In this document: positions 12,001-23,184 of the stretch, piece after piece
How the letters are laid out: every line of letters starts with the position of its first letter
Numbering within the stretch: the first letter of the stretch is position 1
Source of the DNA: Caenorhabditis elegans
Taxonomy: Eukaryota > Nematoda > Chromadorea > Rhabditida > Rhabditidae
DNA length: 64,000 nucleotides
NCBI RefSeq assembly: GCF_000002985.6
Contig: NC_003281.10
Coordinates: forward strand, 3,348,001-3,412,000
Reading direction: 5' to 3'
Translations under genes and position numbers: made by a program
Notes under the pieces: generated by a model
Database searches by the model: none
What the model was told of the DNA's origin: nothing
What the model saw: the letters and a program-made list of their open reading frames with translations, nothing else

Positions 12001-15000
12001 TCCCGAGCCACTGATGACTGTTAAGATGTCGGAGGTTTTCGCAAATATTTGCTCGGTGGTGCCGGATGTTGAAAGGTGAGGACTGCCTGCCTACGTGCCT
12101 AGGGGTTTGGAAAATGTGGATTTTGTATGTTTTTTTTTAATCGGGAATTTATATCTCACTCTGATCTCCCTATTTAAATTCCCCCCCATAATCAGAAGCC
12201 ACATCCACTTTCGAACAAATCAGCGACTACGGACTCCGCCCACGCCATTTGATTGGTAGAAAAGTGGGCGGGCGAATCGCAGATTGGTTGCAGTTTTGAT
12301 TTTGAAAAGAACTCAGAGTTGGAGCGATTTTTTAAAGAATTTTAAAATTAAGAAATTTTACAGAATTTTTTTCAGAAATTTCCACGAAATTTCAGTTTTT
12401 TTAGACTATAGCTCGAAACTCAGCCATTTAAGCCTATTTTCTCACGGTTTTTTTTGGAAAAACGCGCTAAATTCAAAAAGTTAAAAAAGAAATTCAGATT
12501 TTATCGAAATTTGCAACAAACTTTAAATTTCCCCCTATGATAACCTTGAGGCGGACCTACTTACCTCCTTTAGACCTGCCTAGTTGCCTGCCTATAAGAC
12601 GACCTACGCCTACCTCGTATCTACAAATGAAATTTCCAGAATAACTGCTCTCCAATACGCAATTCTTCTTCTGCCTGACGAAAACCGTGAAGCTCTCAAA
12701 ACTCTTCTTCTCTTCCTGAAAGAAGTTTCAAGGAACTCCCAAGTGAACAATGTAAGCTCAACAGAAGCTTGAGACTATTTTCAATTTCCATTTCCAGATG
12801 ACTGCTCAAAACCTATCAGTATGCTTCACCCCGTCTCTGTTCCAACTTGGAGCATCCCGGCTCGACAAGGTAACCCCCGGGAATCGGCGGCACAAAACTG
12901 TCGGAGCAACTGGTCTACCGTCTGAAAAAGAGATGAAGGAGGCGAGAGCTTGTCAATTGTGCTTGACAATGCTCATTGAGTACGTGCAGACAGTATTCAT
13001 GGTGCCTGATGGGCTTGATGATAGGTGAGGTTTTAGTTTTTTATTTTTGGGAAAACCTTCGTTTTTTAAAATTCAAAAAACTGCATTTTTGCGTGAGATC
13101 TCGTGTTTTTTCAATATATATTATTACAGCATGGACGCCGAAGACGACAATCCCAACCTAACGGAACTCGGATTAAAAGGACCCCGTTCCTTCCTGGTTG
13201 ATCGGGTAATTGATCTGATCAGAGATCACTCGGATCAATGGAAGAATTGGACGATTGAAGGATCATTCCGTGGAATTGAAATATCTTCAAAACGACCGTC
13301 AGATTCTCATCCATTGAAAACGTTCCGTGTATGGTTGAATGTTCCCGCCGGGCCGAAGAGTGTCATGATGAGGCTGCTCAAAGAGCGATACACATGGGAT
13401 TCTTCAGTGATTAATTGGAGACATTTGGAGTATGTGAGTGCTCCAGACACGGATATTCATCAATACGTTGTCAATGAGACAATTGGACATCCAACGAAGG
13501 ATTGCCACGTTGCAAGGTATCGATGCACCACGTTTTAAAGCCCCGCAGTAGAACTTAAACTTTATTCACCTATTTGTTTTTTTTGCAGATTCCACTCGTC
13601 CGGTCTCACAGAAATCCGTGGAGCATGTGCAATTGCGGAGCGAAGTGTGAAATGTACGGAAGATCAACTGTTGGGTGGAGTGTCGGCTACGATATTCGAC
13701 CAACGCTTCCTGATTGAGCCAGTCAGTGGTGGACAGTCACGGGTTAACTATATTGCTCGGGTCGATCTTAAGTGAGTTTTTATGCAATTTTCATGAAATT
13801 TCGGAAATTATAATAAAGGGCCGTTTTTAAAAGTCTGCTCTTCAAATATGGTACATCGACTACTGACCATCTCAAAAAAAATTGAGACCAGTGCACCATA
13901 TTTTACGCGCAAACCTTATCTAAAGTAAACTACAAACTTACTAACAAGGAAAGGAAGTCAATCTAGTATCGGACTTTGAAACGAGACATATGCCTTTTGA
14001 AAGCTTATGTTTAGACTAGATCACCACAAAAATTTCAGCGGCGGAACTCAACTCTGAACCCCTGAAAGCGCCATCTGAAAGTGCTCCAGTGCATTTTTTT
14101 GCTGAATTCTAGGTCAAGTAAATGGCCTTAAAAGTGGCTATGAGCGGTTAAAAATTGTTTTTGGGGGTCTTTAGGGTCAAACAAACAATGTGGAAGCTTT
14201 TTGGCTTCTAATTTTGAGTTCGAAAATTTTAAATACCAAAAAAAATTTTTTTGAGATTATTCAATTAAATGGTTCCTTGGTTCACATGCAATTAATTTTT
14301 GCTAAATAAAATGTTTAAAAGTTAGCTATAAAAATTCAGGGGCGATTGCAATTTTTAAAAATTAAAAAAAATTGCCACTGAAAGAATCGAACACGAGACC
14401 TTTATTCCGTTTTACCAAGCATTTACCATTCGGCCATCTATCCCTGATTTTTATTGTTTTCAATGTTTTAAACCATTTTATAAATATTGAAGATGATTTT
14501 TGTATATGTAAAGTGAATAAATACGAAATAGTATTGAAAACCAGGAGGGCGCAGTGAAAAATTTTCAGATGGCGTTTTCAGGGGTTTAGAGTTGAGTTCC
14601 GCCGCTAAAATTTTTGTGGTGATCTAGGCTAACCATAAGCTTTCAAATGACATACGTCTCGATTCGAAGTCCGATACTAGATTGACTTCCTTTCCTTGTA
14701 AGTATCATTTCTTTCCTAGTAAGTCCTAAGTACTAATTAAGGAAGAATCCCAAAACTATGAACTGCAAACTAAAAACTACATACTAGGGACTACAAACTA
14801 TAAACTAAAAACTACAAACTACAAACTACAAGCTAAAAGCTAAAAGCTACAAGCTGCAAACTATAAACTACAAATAATTGCAGAGGTCGGTCACTTCAAT
14901 GGTACAACAAATCATTCGGATCCATAATGTGCCGCCACTTGGATCGTCTCCGAGAATCTTTCCATCTTGGAGACAAAGGCGGCCCAGAAACTAATGTCTA

Positions 15001-15001
15001 A
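1..15001 (+). CDS. gei-1: SAM-RhoGAP-START protein GEI-1 (DLC1/STARD8-like), 5' end outside window
   Basis: Exons: 1-63, 111-168, 2502-2573, 7012-7148, 7650-7694, 8247-8407, 8668-8748, 8893-9024, 9402-9526, 9924-10266, 10585-10769, 11169-12075, 12640-12751, 12798-13024, 13130-13516, 13589-13771, 14884-15001. All junctions are GT/AG and phases agree, giving 1111 residues in the window before TAA. The order matches the DLC family: a SAM domain (DACSWLRKAGFSKYADQFE), a low-complexity Ser/Arg linker, a RhoGAP domain from about visible residue 667 with the arginine finger in GIFRKNGVKSRI (Arg codon 11849-11851), then a START domain ending in GPETNV. Known for the family: these proteins stimulate GTP hydrolysis by Rho and act at adhesions and the cortex. 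The true N-terminus is upstream of base 1. Similarity to vertebrate DLC1 was judged by eye; the family call is firm and the symbol comes from memory of the locus. Confidence 0.93.
169..1349 (+). repeat. gei-1 intron with about 3.7 copies of a ~151 bp tandem repeat (about 380-935)
   Basis: The phrase tgtagtcctcttgga recurs near 431, 582, 733 and 848. It is accompanied each time by gcggagtgtcg and by a gccaagaaag-ggcgga core, so the spacing is 151, 151 and 115 bases. The copies are diverged, which suggests an old tandem duplication. From 935 to 1349 I see only AT-rich intron sequence. Confidence 0.6.
1350..1470 (+). CDS. gei-1: alternative first coding exon of gei-1
   Basis: An ATG at 1350 opens a 40-codon Tyr/Asn/Arg-rich stretch (MYFPHKNHYDFHFYSNYDYW at its start) that ends with one spare base at a strong donor (gtaagt, 1471). 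The next gei-1 exon at 2502 needs exactly one leading base, so splicing 1470 to 2502 joins in frame to the SAM domain. The preceding 400 bases hold no coding signal and could be an internal promoter. I infer a shorter isoform that starts here. The peptide matches no domain I know. Confidence 0.7.
2574..7011. repeat. 4.4 kb gei-1 intron packed with short dispersed repeats
   Basis: Two motifs dominate. One is the pair tgacgtcac + ggtggccta, at about 2755, 3008, 3196, 3311 and 3399. The other is catggtgcatcgac or its reverse, at about 2852, 2963, 3117, 3433, 3502, 5495, 6325, 6515, 6713 and 6906. The latter is often followed by a segment of the form atatctcgttnnttttnaag..atcaaaaaa-ttcaactac. No long open frame with codon character is present, and 3500-5450 is otherwise ordinary AT-rich intron. 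Confidence 0.6.
7831..7991 (+). repeat. tRNA-like SINE-type element in a gei-1 intron
   Basis: The segment starts with ccagatttgacgcgcaa and is followed by TGGTGTAGTGGGCTAAGGCG, which fits a pol III A box and D arm. About 35 bases later TTGTTCGACCCCCGC fits a B box and T arm. There is no complete cloverleaf, so it is a tRNA-derived repeat, not a tRNA gene. A sister copy lies in the intron at 8499-8632. Confidence 0.6.
8499..8632 (+). repeat. tRNA-like SINE-type element in a gei-1 intron
   Basis: It begins with the shared motif catttgacgcgcaattt. It then has an A-box-like TGGTGCAGTGGGATAAGG and a canonical B-box-like GGTTCGATCCC about 35 bases downstream. It ends near ctcgcgcaaatt. Of all the copies in the window it has the best pol III internal promoter. 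Confidence 0.65.
8783..8820. repeat. (AAAC)n microsatellite
   Basis: About seven to eight head-to-tail AAAC tetramers lie in the gei-1 intron between the exons ending at 8748 and starting at 8893. A short GT run follows at about 8862. Confidence 0.85.
10335..10450 (+). repeat. degenerate TTAGGC-like tract in a gei-1 intron
   Basis: Repeated variants of gcttaggattaggc / gcttaggcataagc run for about 115 bases inside the intron 10267-10584. The core resembles the nematode telomere hexamer TTAGGC but with a longer, irregular period. A larger tract of the same kind, in opposite orientation, lies in the first intron of hecw-1. Confidence 0.7.
13938..14706. mobile_element. long inverted-repeat element in the last gei-1 intron, with a tRNA-like loop
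   Basis: Arms of about 143 bases (13938-14080 and 14564-14706) are reverse complements with scattered mismatches; for example aaggaaaggaagtcaatcta on the left is matched by tagattgacttcctttcctt on the right. Between them, at 14371-14447, the minus strand reads like a tRNA, with A-box-like TGGCCGAATGGTAA and B-box-like GTGTTCGATTC. No transposase frame is visible, so it is non-autonomous. Confidence 0.75.
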
Positions 15002-15953
15002 AAAACACCGAAAACAATCATATTCCAATCACAATTTCTTTTATTTCAAATTCTAGTCAGGGAACGAAAAGCCATGTAAAACCTCATTCTTCCCGGTTTT
15101 CTTTGTTTTTTTACTAAAAAATCGGTGCTCCAGAAAATTAGCTTATTTGACCCCGCCTCTTTTTTTGCAAGGTGGGCGCACGTTTTTCAAAAAATGTTGA
15201 TTATCTGGAATACCCTTACCTCCTTCTTTTGTTTTTTTGTCACTTTCACCCCTCCCGATTAATATTTATTTGTTAAGTTATCAATTTTTTCCCAGTGCCT
15301 TTTCCATTTTTTTCAACACAGTTTTCCAATTTTTATATCTCCGAAAATTCCAGTTTCCCTCACCTTTTTTCCCCAATTGTCTTCCCCATCATCATCATCA
15401 TCTTCATAAAAATGTCACATCTTCTAATTTTTTACACAGACAAGCAGTCGACACTGATCGAGGTCCCCATCGCAGCTCGACCTCCGGTTCAGCGCCATAT
15501 CAAAGTTGCTCTCTTTCAAACGCGGATATCTCTTCAGACACAAAAGCTATCAAAAAAATTTCAACTACAAAAATGTTTATAGTAAAATTTGCAACATTTT
15601 CTTGGTTAACAATATTTTTATCCCATCACTCATTGCAATGTTATGCGTCTTTAAAATCGAGAAAAATCGAAGGAAAAGTTTTATTTTGCAAATTGTCAAG
15701 AACAATGTGATTCTGTCATTATCATGCATGGAATACCCAATAAAAAGAAAAATTTGGTCAAGTGAAAAAAATGGTTTGCCGGTACAGTTTGTATCGCAAG
15801 TCGGGGGCATTTGGGGGGTCTAAAGCGACAAAATGAAAGAATTCTGGGGAAATAGAAAGCTAAGGGGCTTTTGTGTTAAGATTAAGGACTTCAAATTTGT
15901 ACATAAACATTTTTCAAATCAAAAAATTAAGATAACTTCCAGCAGAAACAAAA
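15002..15953. other. convergent 3' region between gei-1 and prk-2
   Basis: This region holds the 3' UTRs of gei-1 and prk-2. A plus-strand AATAAA-type signal occurs at about 15738 (cccaataaaaag). Open frames at 15237-15823 overlap one another, lack coding character and include the dispersed aaaaaatttcaactacaaaaa segment. I see no gene here. Confidence 0.6.
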
Positions 15954-18739
15954 CTAGTCCTGCGAGAAGACGCCGCTAATTCGATTCTGTGCCTCTCTTG
16001 ACATTGCCCGTCGTAACGCGGTGAGTACGGTAGAGTTGGGTGGCTGCGGGCTGTGATGCTTCTTGATTTGTCGCTGATTCTTTAATGCGGTGTGAACATT
16101 GAACTGCGTGGGCGTTTTTGATGCCTGAACTGCTGCCTTCATTTCGATTGAGGTGGGTGGGGCGAGCAGGGAGGTTTTCGCCATTCGGAACTCTTTGTGG
16201 TTCGGCTTTTTCTGGTTGTGCTGGAAATATATTGGAGTTGTAGACGGGAGATGGTTTTATTATAGTTATTTAGGTTAGCACAAATGTTTTGAAAAAGATC
16301 TAAACAAAATACGTTTTACAAAATCAAAAATTACCGCCAAAGTCATTTAAGTCGATGCCCCATGTACAAAATTTTTCACCGTTTTTTTTGGCGTCTATAT
16401 ATATATATATATCTTGGTTTATTTTAATGATAGACATTAGTTTTTAGCCATATTTTAGAGAAAAATAATTTTTCAACAAAGTAGTAGTTTACGGCTTTCT
16501 AATAAAATTGAAGAGAAGCGAGATATAAGCGTTCAAAGTTAACTGAGAGATCCTGACTATGAGTCAATGCTCCATGTGCGTAACACATAATTTACTTTAA
16601 AGGGCCATATCTCGGTTTAATTTGAAAACATTAAAAAATGCTCAATTATAGAGTTATTGAAAAAACTCCAACTAACATTTTATTAGTTGAAAATTTTTTG
16701 ATAAACTTGAAGACAACTGAGATATGAGCGTTCAAAGTTAGCTGAGAAACCACATGTCGATGCACCATGTGCAAACACCTTATTCAACTTGGATAGCTTA
16801 TATTTCTGTTACTTTTAATGCTACACGTTAATTTTTAAATAAAAGTTGTAGAAAAAGAAATTCTAAACATTTTGTTAATTAACAATTTTTGAAAAAACCC
16901 AAAAACAACCTAGATACGATCTGCCAAAAATGTCTCGACAAGTTACGCATCACGAGCCTCCCGTGACGCACGAATCATGTTCAAAAATGTGATAATTACT
17001 GTGTTTACATATTAACTACCGGAATAAAAATTCTTACCGTATTCGAAGAACTCGCTGATAGGCCGACTCCTTCATCAGCACTGCCAGGCTGCTGGGAGAC
17101 GCTGCTGGTCGGGGGGCTTCTGTCCTCCTCGGTTTCAGAGTGATCACCGAGAGTCTCGCTGTGATGGTCTGGAAATTGTTTAGTTTTTTAGATTGTTGAT
17201 CGATGCACCTTTTCTTATGCAACTTACCATCTGAAGATTCCGATGTCTTCTTCTGAACCTTATTCTTTGTCAAAGCATCCCATGAAAGTGTCTGTTGTTT
17301 GACCCATGGATGATTAAGAATTGCTTCAAGAGAGCATCTTTGGAATGGATCGAATGTCAGACACTTGCTAATCAGATCTTTAACCTCTGCACTAACAGGA
17401 ACAAAGAATGGAAGTGGGCCCAACAGATGTGCCGTACAAATGTCCTTCTCATTTCTGAATGGTAGTCGACCGTTGAGTGAGTTGTACAAGAGTACTCCCA
17501 ACGACCAGACAGCAGCTTCTCGTCCAAGATAGAGAGAATGTAAGAACCATTCAGGTGGGCAATAGAGTCGGGTTCCTTGGAAATCAGAGTATTGGCTTCT
17601 TCGGAGTACGGTGGCCGCGCCGAAATCGATGAGTTTTGTGGAGCCGGTGACCAAGTCGATCACGATGTTTTCGTCCTGAAAATATTGATAATTGAGTTTT
17701 AGTTTTGAAAGCTCACAAAAAAACTTTTATTTCAATCCAAAATTATTTGTAAGAATTTTAAATTCCCGCGCGAATTTAGTGTCAAAATTTACCTTCAAAT
17801 CCCTATGAAGTACACGATTCTGAACACATTCATGAACAGTCACTGCAATTTGTCTGAACAAGAATCTTGCCATATCTTCGCTAATCTTTCCCTGTCCCTT
17901 AATAAAATCGAACATGTCAATGCAAGGGTACGGTCGTTCCATGACAATTAGGAAGCCTTCTGGGATACTGTACCAGTCGAGAAGACGAATCACTCCTCGC
18001 ACTTTTGAGCATTTGGCGAGCATGCAAATCTCCATTGGGACTTGTTCGCCGTTTATCTGGAAGGATAAGAGGTTTCCGGTGAGTTTTTAAAATTTAGAGA
18101 ATGTGGAATAGTTTCAGTAAGTTTTGTGAGCTTTCTGTGAAAAAAAAGTTTCGAAATCAATTTTCTGAAAACATAATCATAAAAATTTAAGCTTGGCAAG
18201 ATAAGCCTTAAATATAAACCTTAAATTTAAGCCTTAATTATCAGCTTAATTATACGCCTTAAATATAAGCCTTAAATATGAGCCTTAAATTTAAGCACAA
18301 AAATATAAGCCCAAAGACCTAAGCCAAAACACCTAAACGCCTAAACCTAAAAAAGTTATGCTTGAAACCCACAATCAGTCTAACAAGCCAGTATGCTCGG
18401 TTTTTAAAACAATTCAGACCATGAGAAATCCCTATGGAAATTACAAAATTCTGAGCAAAAACGGGTGTCAATTTCCAAGAAAAGCTATAAACTCACCCTT
18501 GCCCATTCTTTAACATTGCTTCTCTCGATGAATTTCACTGCAACAAGTGCATTATCACAAGTCCTGACAGCTCTGTATACAACTCCGAATCCACCTCTTC
18601 CCAACTCTGCTTTCAGCTTATAGTTCTTCTTAAACTTTGAGAAGCCACGACTTGATTCTCCATTCAGTAAAAGTTTCAGATTGAAGAACTGCAGTGAAGC
18701 CAGCTTCTTCATTTTTTTCGCCAAAACTGGAAGTGTCAT
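15954..18739 (-). CDS. prk-2: Pim-family serine/threonine kinase
   Basis: Exons, minus strand: 18808 (or start at 18739)-18497, 18056-17793, 17675-17228, 17168-17038, 16220-15954. From the ATG at 18739 this gives 450 residues. Kinase landmarks: glycine loop LGRGGFGVV (47-55), Lys69 in VAVKF, catalytic loop HRDLK (165-169) followed by DEN, DFG at 186, and the Pim-style activation segment GTRLYCPPEWF in place of APE. Pim kinases are constitutively active Ser/Thr kinases. The C-terminal tail is Ser/Thr/Gln-rich. The first coding exon is open for 69 bases upstream of 18739 to an acceptor at 18808, so the protein may start in a distant 5' exon that I could not place; one phase-compatible but hydrophobic candidate ends at about 26431. 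The kinase call is firm, the N-terminus is not. Confidence 0.88.
16221..17037. repeat. prk-2 intron carrying repeated hairpin-forming segments
   Basis: Three blocks (about 16345-16560, 16569-16757 and 16757-16930) each start at a gatgc(a/c)ccatgt motif. Each contains atctcggtt-nn-ttttgaa near one end and its near reverse complement (ttgaagac-aactgagatatgagc) near the other. These are diverged copies of the repeat seen in the gei-1 introns. A (TA)n run lies at about 16398-16413. Confidence 0.55.
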
Positions 18740-19496
18740 TGGTGTATTATTGTTGTTGGTGCCCGATGCACCGGGAGATGAGTGTGTAGGTTGTCGCGTA
18801 ATTTTGAACTGAAATTGTGATAATGATAAACGGGTTATTTCTATTCCTGGCAGCGAATTTATACGAGAATTTTTGGCTGGAAAACAATAAAGATAAGGAA
18901 GAAATTCAGCGGAAATTACGTAAAATAAGTCAAACTATAATTGTCTATAACACTTTTTGATGCACTTGAACGTAAATGCTCACTGGTTTCTTACAGGAGG
19001 TCTTATCAGAAACAATTCACAAAACTCGTGGGAAACACGTGGGATACTCTGCATTTCAGAAATTCCAAATAACATACATTATTCTGGCAGACAAGGGGAT
19101 GATCTATAGATTACTTTTTTTTGGTGTTATCATTGTTATTTATTATGGAAAATAAATCAAATTTGAAGATTGATGGTAGGGGGGAGAGCTGACGTCTAAA
19201 GAACAAAAAAGTACAGCAATAGAAATGTTCTAAGAAAGTTCAAAGTTAAGTGGAAGGATGATTCGATTATATATAATGATGATGATGATGCGCGGAAGGC
19301 GAGATCTCAAAGGAATTATTCTGACGTCTGAAGATTGGGGTAGAACGCGATGATTTCAGAATATATGTATGATATCAGAATTTATGTGTGTGTAATATTG
19401 TAGTCTATGATTTTAGAGTCTTTGAATCCGAAACTGGAACCCCCGTCTCGACGTCAGGAGAACATATTTGGGTGCAAATTTTTTAGAAAAGAGTAT

Positions 19497-19622
19497 TTAC
19501 GCGGCGTAGGACCGAACTTTGGTTGCGTGCTCGGCGCCCGCCGTCTTAACCCACTACACCATAATGCATAAATTTTGAGCCCAAGTGTGAAAAAACTTGC
19601 GCGTCAAATATGGTGCATTGGG
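19497..19622 (-). repeat. tRNA-like SINE-type element
   Basis: On the minus strand: an atgcaccatatttgacgcgcaag-type start, then TGGTGTAGTGGGTTAAGACG (A box) and AAGTTCGGTCCTACG (B box). It is the same architecture as the copies in the gei-1 introns, in opposite orientation. Confidence 0.6.
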
Positions 19623-20116
19623 GTTTTTGGAAAAAGCGAGTAATAACAAAACTAACGAAGGCATGGCTAGTGCCTTTCATATAAATACTTTCAACTATAC
19701 AACACATCTAAATATAACTCATTATCGAGGAAAAGGAACAAGAAGCACCGGAAACACTTGACCACAGTGATGATTTATCAGAGAATTCGCCCCTCAAAAA
19801 ATCACAATAACTCGAATAGTTTGTCTGAAAACTGATCGCCAAACTTCTGGGCGCGTACATTTGTTTTCGATTTTCGGGTACAATAAAAGACGAAGAAAAG
19901 AAGAAGATTGTTATCGTCAGTGTCATTTGCAATTTGGTGAACCCGGTGAAGCACGTGCCATACAGTAGGCGACACGATTCTTGTACGAAAATGTGACGAG
20001 TTCGTTCGGTGCTGTTATATTGTAGGAATTTGTAGAATTAGAGAGACCAGAAATCGGAATGAGTCAGATTGCAAAACTGATGTCATGTAAGCTTATAGGC
20101 TTGCAAGACAGATTAA

Positions 20117-20245
20117 AAGTAATTCGCCACTGCGGGGGGTCGAACCGACGTCGTTACAGCGTCCGTCAGCGCCTTAACCCAGTAGGCCACCGGGCGCTAA
20201 TATTGCCTAACTTGTTAAGTTTGCGCGTCAAATCTGATGTCTTAC
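20117..20245 (-). repeat. tRNA-like SINE-type element
   Basis: On the minus strand the motif agatttgacgcgcaaactta precedes TGGCCTACTGGGTTAAGGCG (A box) and TCGGTTCGACCCCCCGC (B box). The element lies in the prk-2 upstream region. Confidence 0.6.
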
Positions 20246-20559
20246 TATTAGGTTTAGGTGAGTACTAAAAGAGAATAAAGAAAAGCGTTCTACAATTAGA
20301 AAGCCAAGAAAACTAAGAACTAGAGTGAGCAGTCATGGAGTAAAAATGGGAACGCAAATAGAAAAGTGATGATAGTTTTTTTTTTTTTGAAACGTCGAAC
20401 TACAACTGGTAGTTTTGGTGAAATAGGCTGCTTCTAGGCAGAAAGTAAAACAAAAACCAGAACCCTCTCTCTCTCACAGTGGTGGCTGGTGGTGAAAAGG
20501 AGGGTTGTGTTTAACTTTTCATCACTTGGGCAAACAGGAGGCCAAACACTTTTTCTCCT

Positions 20560-20730
20560 CGAAATCTAAAACCATTTAAAGTGGTTTTATTGTTGCAAAA
20601 TGAAAAACGGCCACAACAGGGAACGAACCTGGGTCTCCAGACGCTACTAGCCTCTGCTCCACGGGTGCGAGCTTGCCGCCGAGCTAATCCGAAAATGGCA
20701 CTACACCATATTTGACGCGCAAATTTGGCG
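20560..20730 (-). repeat. tRNA-like SINE-type element, longer variant
   Basis: On the minus strand: a caaatttgcgcgtcaaatatgg-type boundary (sense reading tttgacgcgcaaat at 20710-20723) and tggtgtagtgcc, then ggattagctcggcggcaagc. The B-box-like CAGGTTCGTTCCC follows about 60 bases later. The extra length between the boxes suggests a nested or different tRNA ancestor. The open frame at 20511-20750 is a by-product of this element. Confidence 0.5.
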
Positions 20731-22622
20731 GCACTGCCAACGGTCACCAAACAAAAGTCGGTGAAAATCTAGGTTATCAGCCAGTATTCACCGAAGAATT
20801 ATCACAACAATAGTATACGCCGACAAAGAATCTTACACAGTTAGAGAGGTCAAAGTTGAATTACGTCACGAGAAGATTTTTGGAGAAGAAGAAGCTTAAA
20901 CAGGTCATAATGGAAATAACATTCACATTAGCAGAGAAAAAGATGCGTCTTCTATATATCATAGGCTAAGTTTTTTTCCTATTTCTTTGATTAGTCATTC
21001 GACTGGTCAGATGAAATTGCAGAAATTTGAGAAGTCAAGACAGGAAGGAAGCGGGCCTAATTTGTGACTCCGTGACTTTTCGATGAAAGAACAAAATCCG
21101 TTTTTTTTTGCTGCAAAATAAAGTTTAATCAATTTTGTTACAGAATATTTCAGCCTGGTCAAAAAGAACATGTTATGTGACGTGTGGGGCATTTTTTAGT
21201 AGAGGACGCTTTGATTAATTACTGTTATCGGCCGCAGTTTATTGCAAACACAAATTTTGTGTAAATATTTTGCCAGTGTGTGACATGACATGTTTTCTGG
21301 AATTTTTAAAGGTCATAATTAAACTTTTTCTGCGAAAGTTCCTGTTTTTGGTGTTTTCTCGGTGGAATAGAGCGAAAAAGTTCCAAACTTATCTGAACTC
21401 TTGTATCTCGGTTACACTGGAAGATATCAAAAAAATGTCAACAACAAAATTGATTATTAGAATCTGCTCTACACTTTTATAATTGAAACCTTTTTGGTAT
21501 CTTCAAGCAGAGTAGAGATAGAGGGACTTTCAAAGTTGACTGTTGAAGTGAGTGAGGCCCAAAATCTGAATAGGCAGAGCTTTCTATACTAATAGAGCAA
21601 TACTATGCTAAAAATATGATAAAACAAGGTTATAGTAAAATAAAAAAAACAACTTACTTACTAAAAAAAATTTCAAGCCCCCCGCCCCCTCAACGCCTGT
21701 GAACTCCGAAAAATTTCTTAACTTCTTGGACATCTTGTATCTCGGTTCTTTTTTAAGCTATCAAAAAAGTGTCAACTACAAAAATGTTTATTACATTTCG
21801 CTCTATATTATTGCATTTAAAACTATTACTATCTTAAAAGACAGCAAAGATACAGGTACTCGAATTTAGGCCAGAAAAAAAGTAAAGGGGGGGGGGGTGG
21901 TTTTTATTTTGCTTTGGGGGTGCTAGGCTGATAAAGACAAACTATAATTATTTAAATATAGCAAAAACAAACTTCAATACATAGAACAATTTTTGGATTT
22001 ATCAATAATCTCTAATTAGAAAAAAAATTTTCGTCGTAAAAAAATTGTTTCGAATTTTCAAGCGATCTTCGAGTACTAAACAGAAACTATTTTTCAAGCC
22101 TGAAACCTCCGAAAAATGACTTTTCGAACTGTGTACCTGACTTTCGAAAAGCTTCCTTATCACTGATAACTGACAGAAGACAATCTCGATTTTCGTAGAA
22201 TCAGGCGACCTGGGGAGAAACTTTTTCTCATTAAAGATAAAAAAGTTACTCTGATAAGATAACAATATGCTCAAAATTCAAGTATTCAGAGTACATTAAA
22301 TGATAGATCAAGGTGCTGGAAATAGAGAAGCGTAGGTGGGGAATGATAAGAGCTTTTACTTAGGTGGTTAAGTTGACAAAAACCCCAACAAGAATCAAAT
22401 GAGGGGGTGGTAAAAGTCAGACATATTGGAGACGAAGGGAAAGCTTCCGACTTTTCAAGGTTGATCTTATTCAATGAAGAAATGAAGTATGAGCGGAGGG
22501 GGGATAGATGTTCTGGTTCTAGATGTTTAGTGTAAGATTTTGAAGCTTTTCTATTAATTTCCTATGTTAAACTATACTTATAAGCCTAGCCAATATCTCG
22601 AAAAGTTCCAAAAGTTTTGAAA

Positions 22623-22750
22623 ATAATGCGCGTAAGATTTGATGCATTACGACCGCAGTGGTTAGCAAAGTTAACAAATTTTGGTGGTCCCAGTGGCCGA
22701 GGTTAAGAGGCGCGCACCAACCAGATTTTTTAGAACACAGACGGGAATCC
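22623..22750 (+). repeat. tRNA-like element fragment
   Basis: A degenerate boundary (gcgcgtaagatttgatgcat) is followed by cgcagtggttagcaaagtta and then CCCAGTGGCCGAGGTTAAGA, an A-box/D-arm-like sequence. A clear B box is not visible, so this is a diverged copy. Confidence 0.4.
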
Positions 22751-23184
22751 AAAGTTTATAACTTCCTTCGTTTTTGGGTCAAAAGCTTTTCAAAAAAATG
22801 AGAACACTTCAAAAAGTTGTGTTTTTTTTTTGCTTCCTAGGAGCTTTTAATGTTTTGAAATACTACTATTTTACGTCGCTTTTAGATAAAAAATAAGTCG
22901 TTAGCCAGACCGGAAAACCACTGTCCATGCAATAAACACAATGTACAGCCTAAACAATTTCACAATACTTGACGTTTTTTTTTCTTCTTATCAGTGGTCA
23001 ATCAGATAACAATGGAGCAAAAACAAAATGAGAGGAAGGCAGGAGGGACTCAAAAGTAAAATGAACTAGATCAGCATTAGTTCTATAGACTGAAAAATAG
23101 AGAAATAGAAACAAAAACATGACAAAGTAAAGTGCTATTTTAATAGAAAAAGTTCAGAAAAAAATGTTTTCAATAAGCAATTTG

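Noticed and set aside
14371..14447. Functional tRNA gene on the minus strand
   Set aside because: A- and B-box-like words are present but no acceptor stem or clean anticodon arm can be drawn; it is inside an inverted-repeat element.
15237..15823. Several open frames between gei-1 and prk-2
   Set aside because: They overlap in different frames, lie in the convergent 3' UTR zone and include a dispersed repeat; no domain or splice context.
20511..20750. 79-codon minus-strand frame
   Set aside because: It lies across a tRNA-like repeat element; no coding support.
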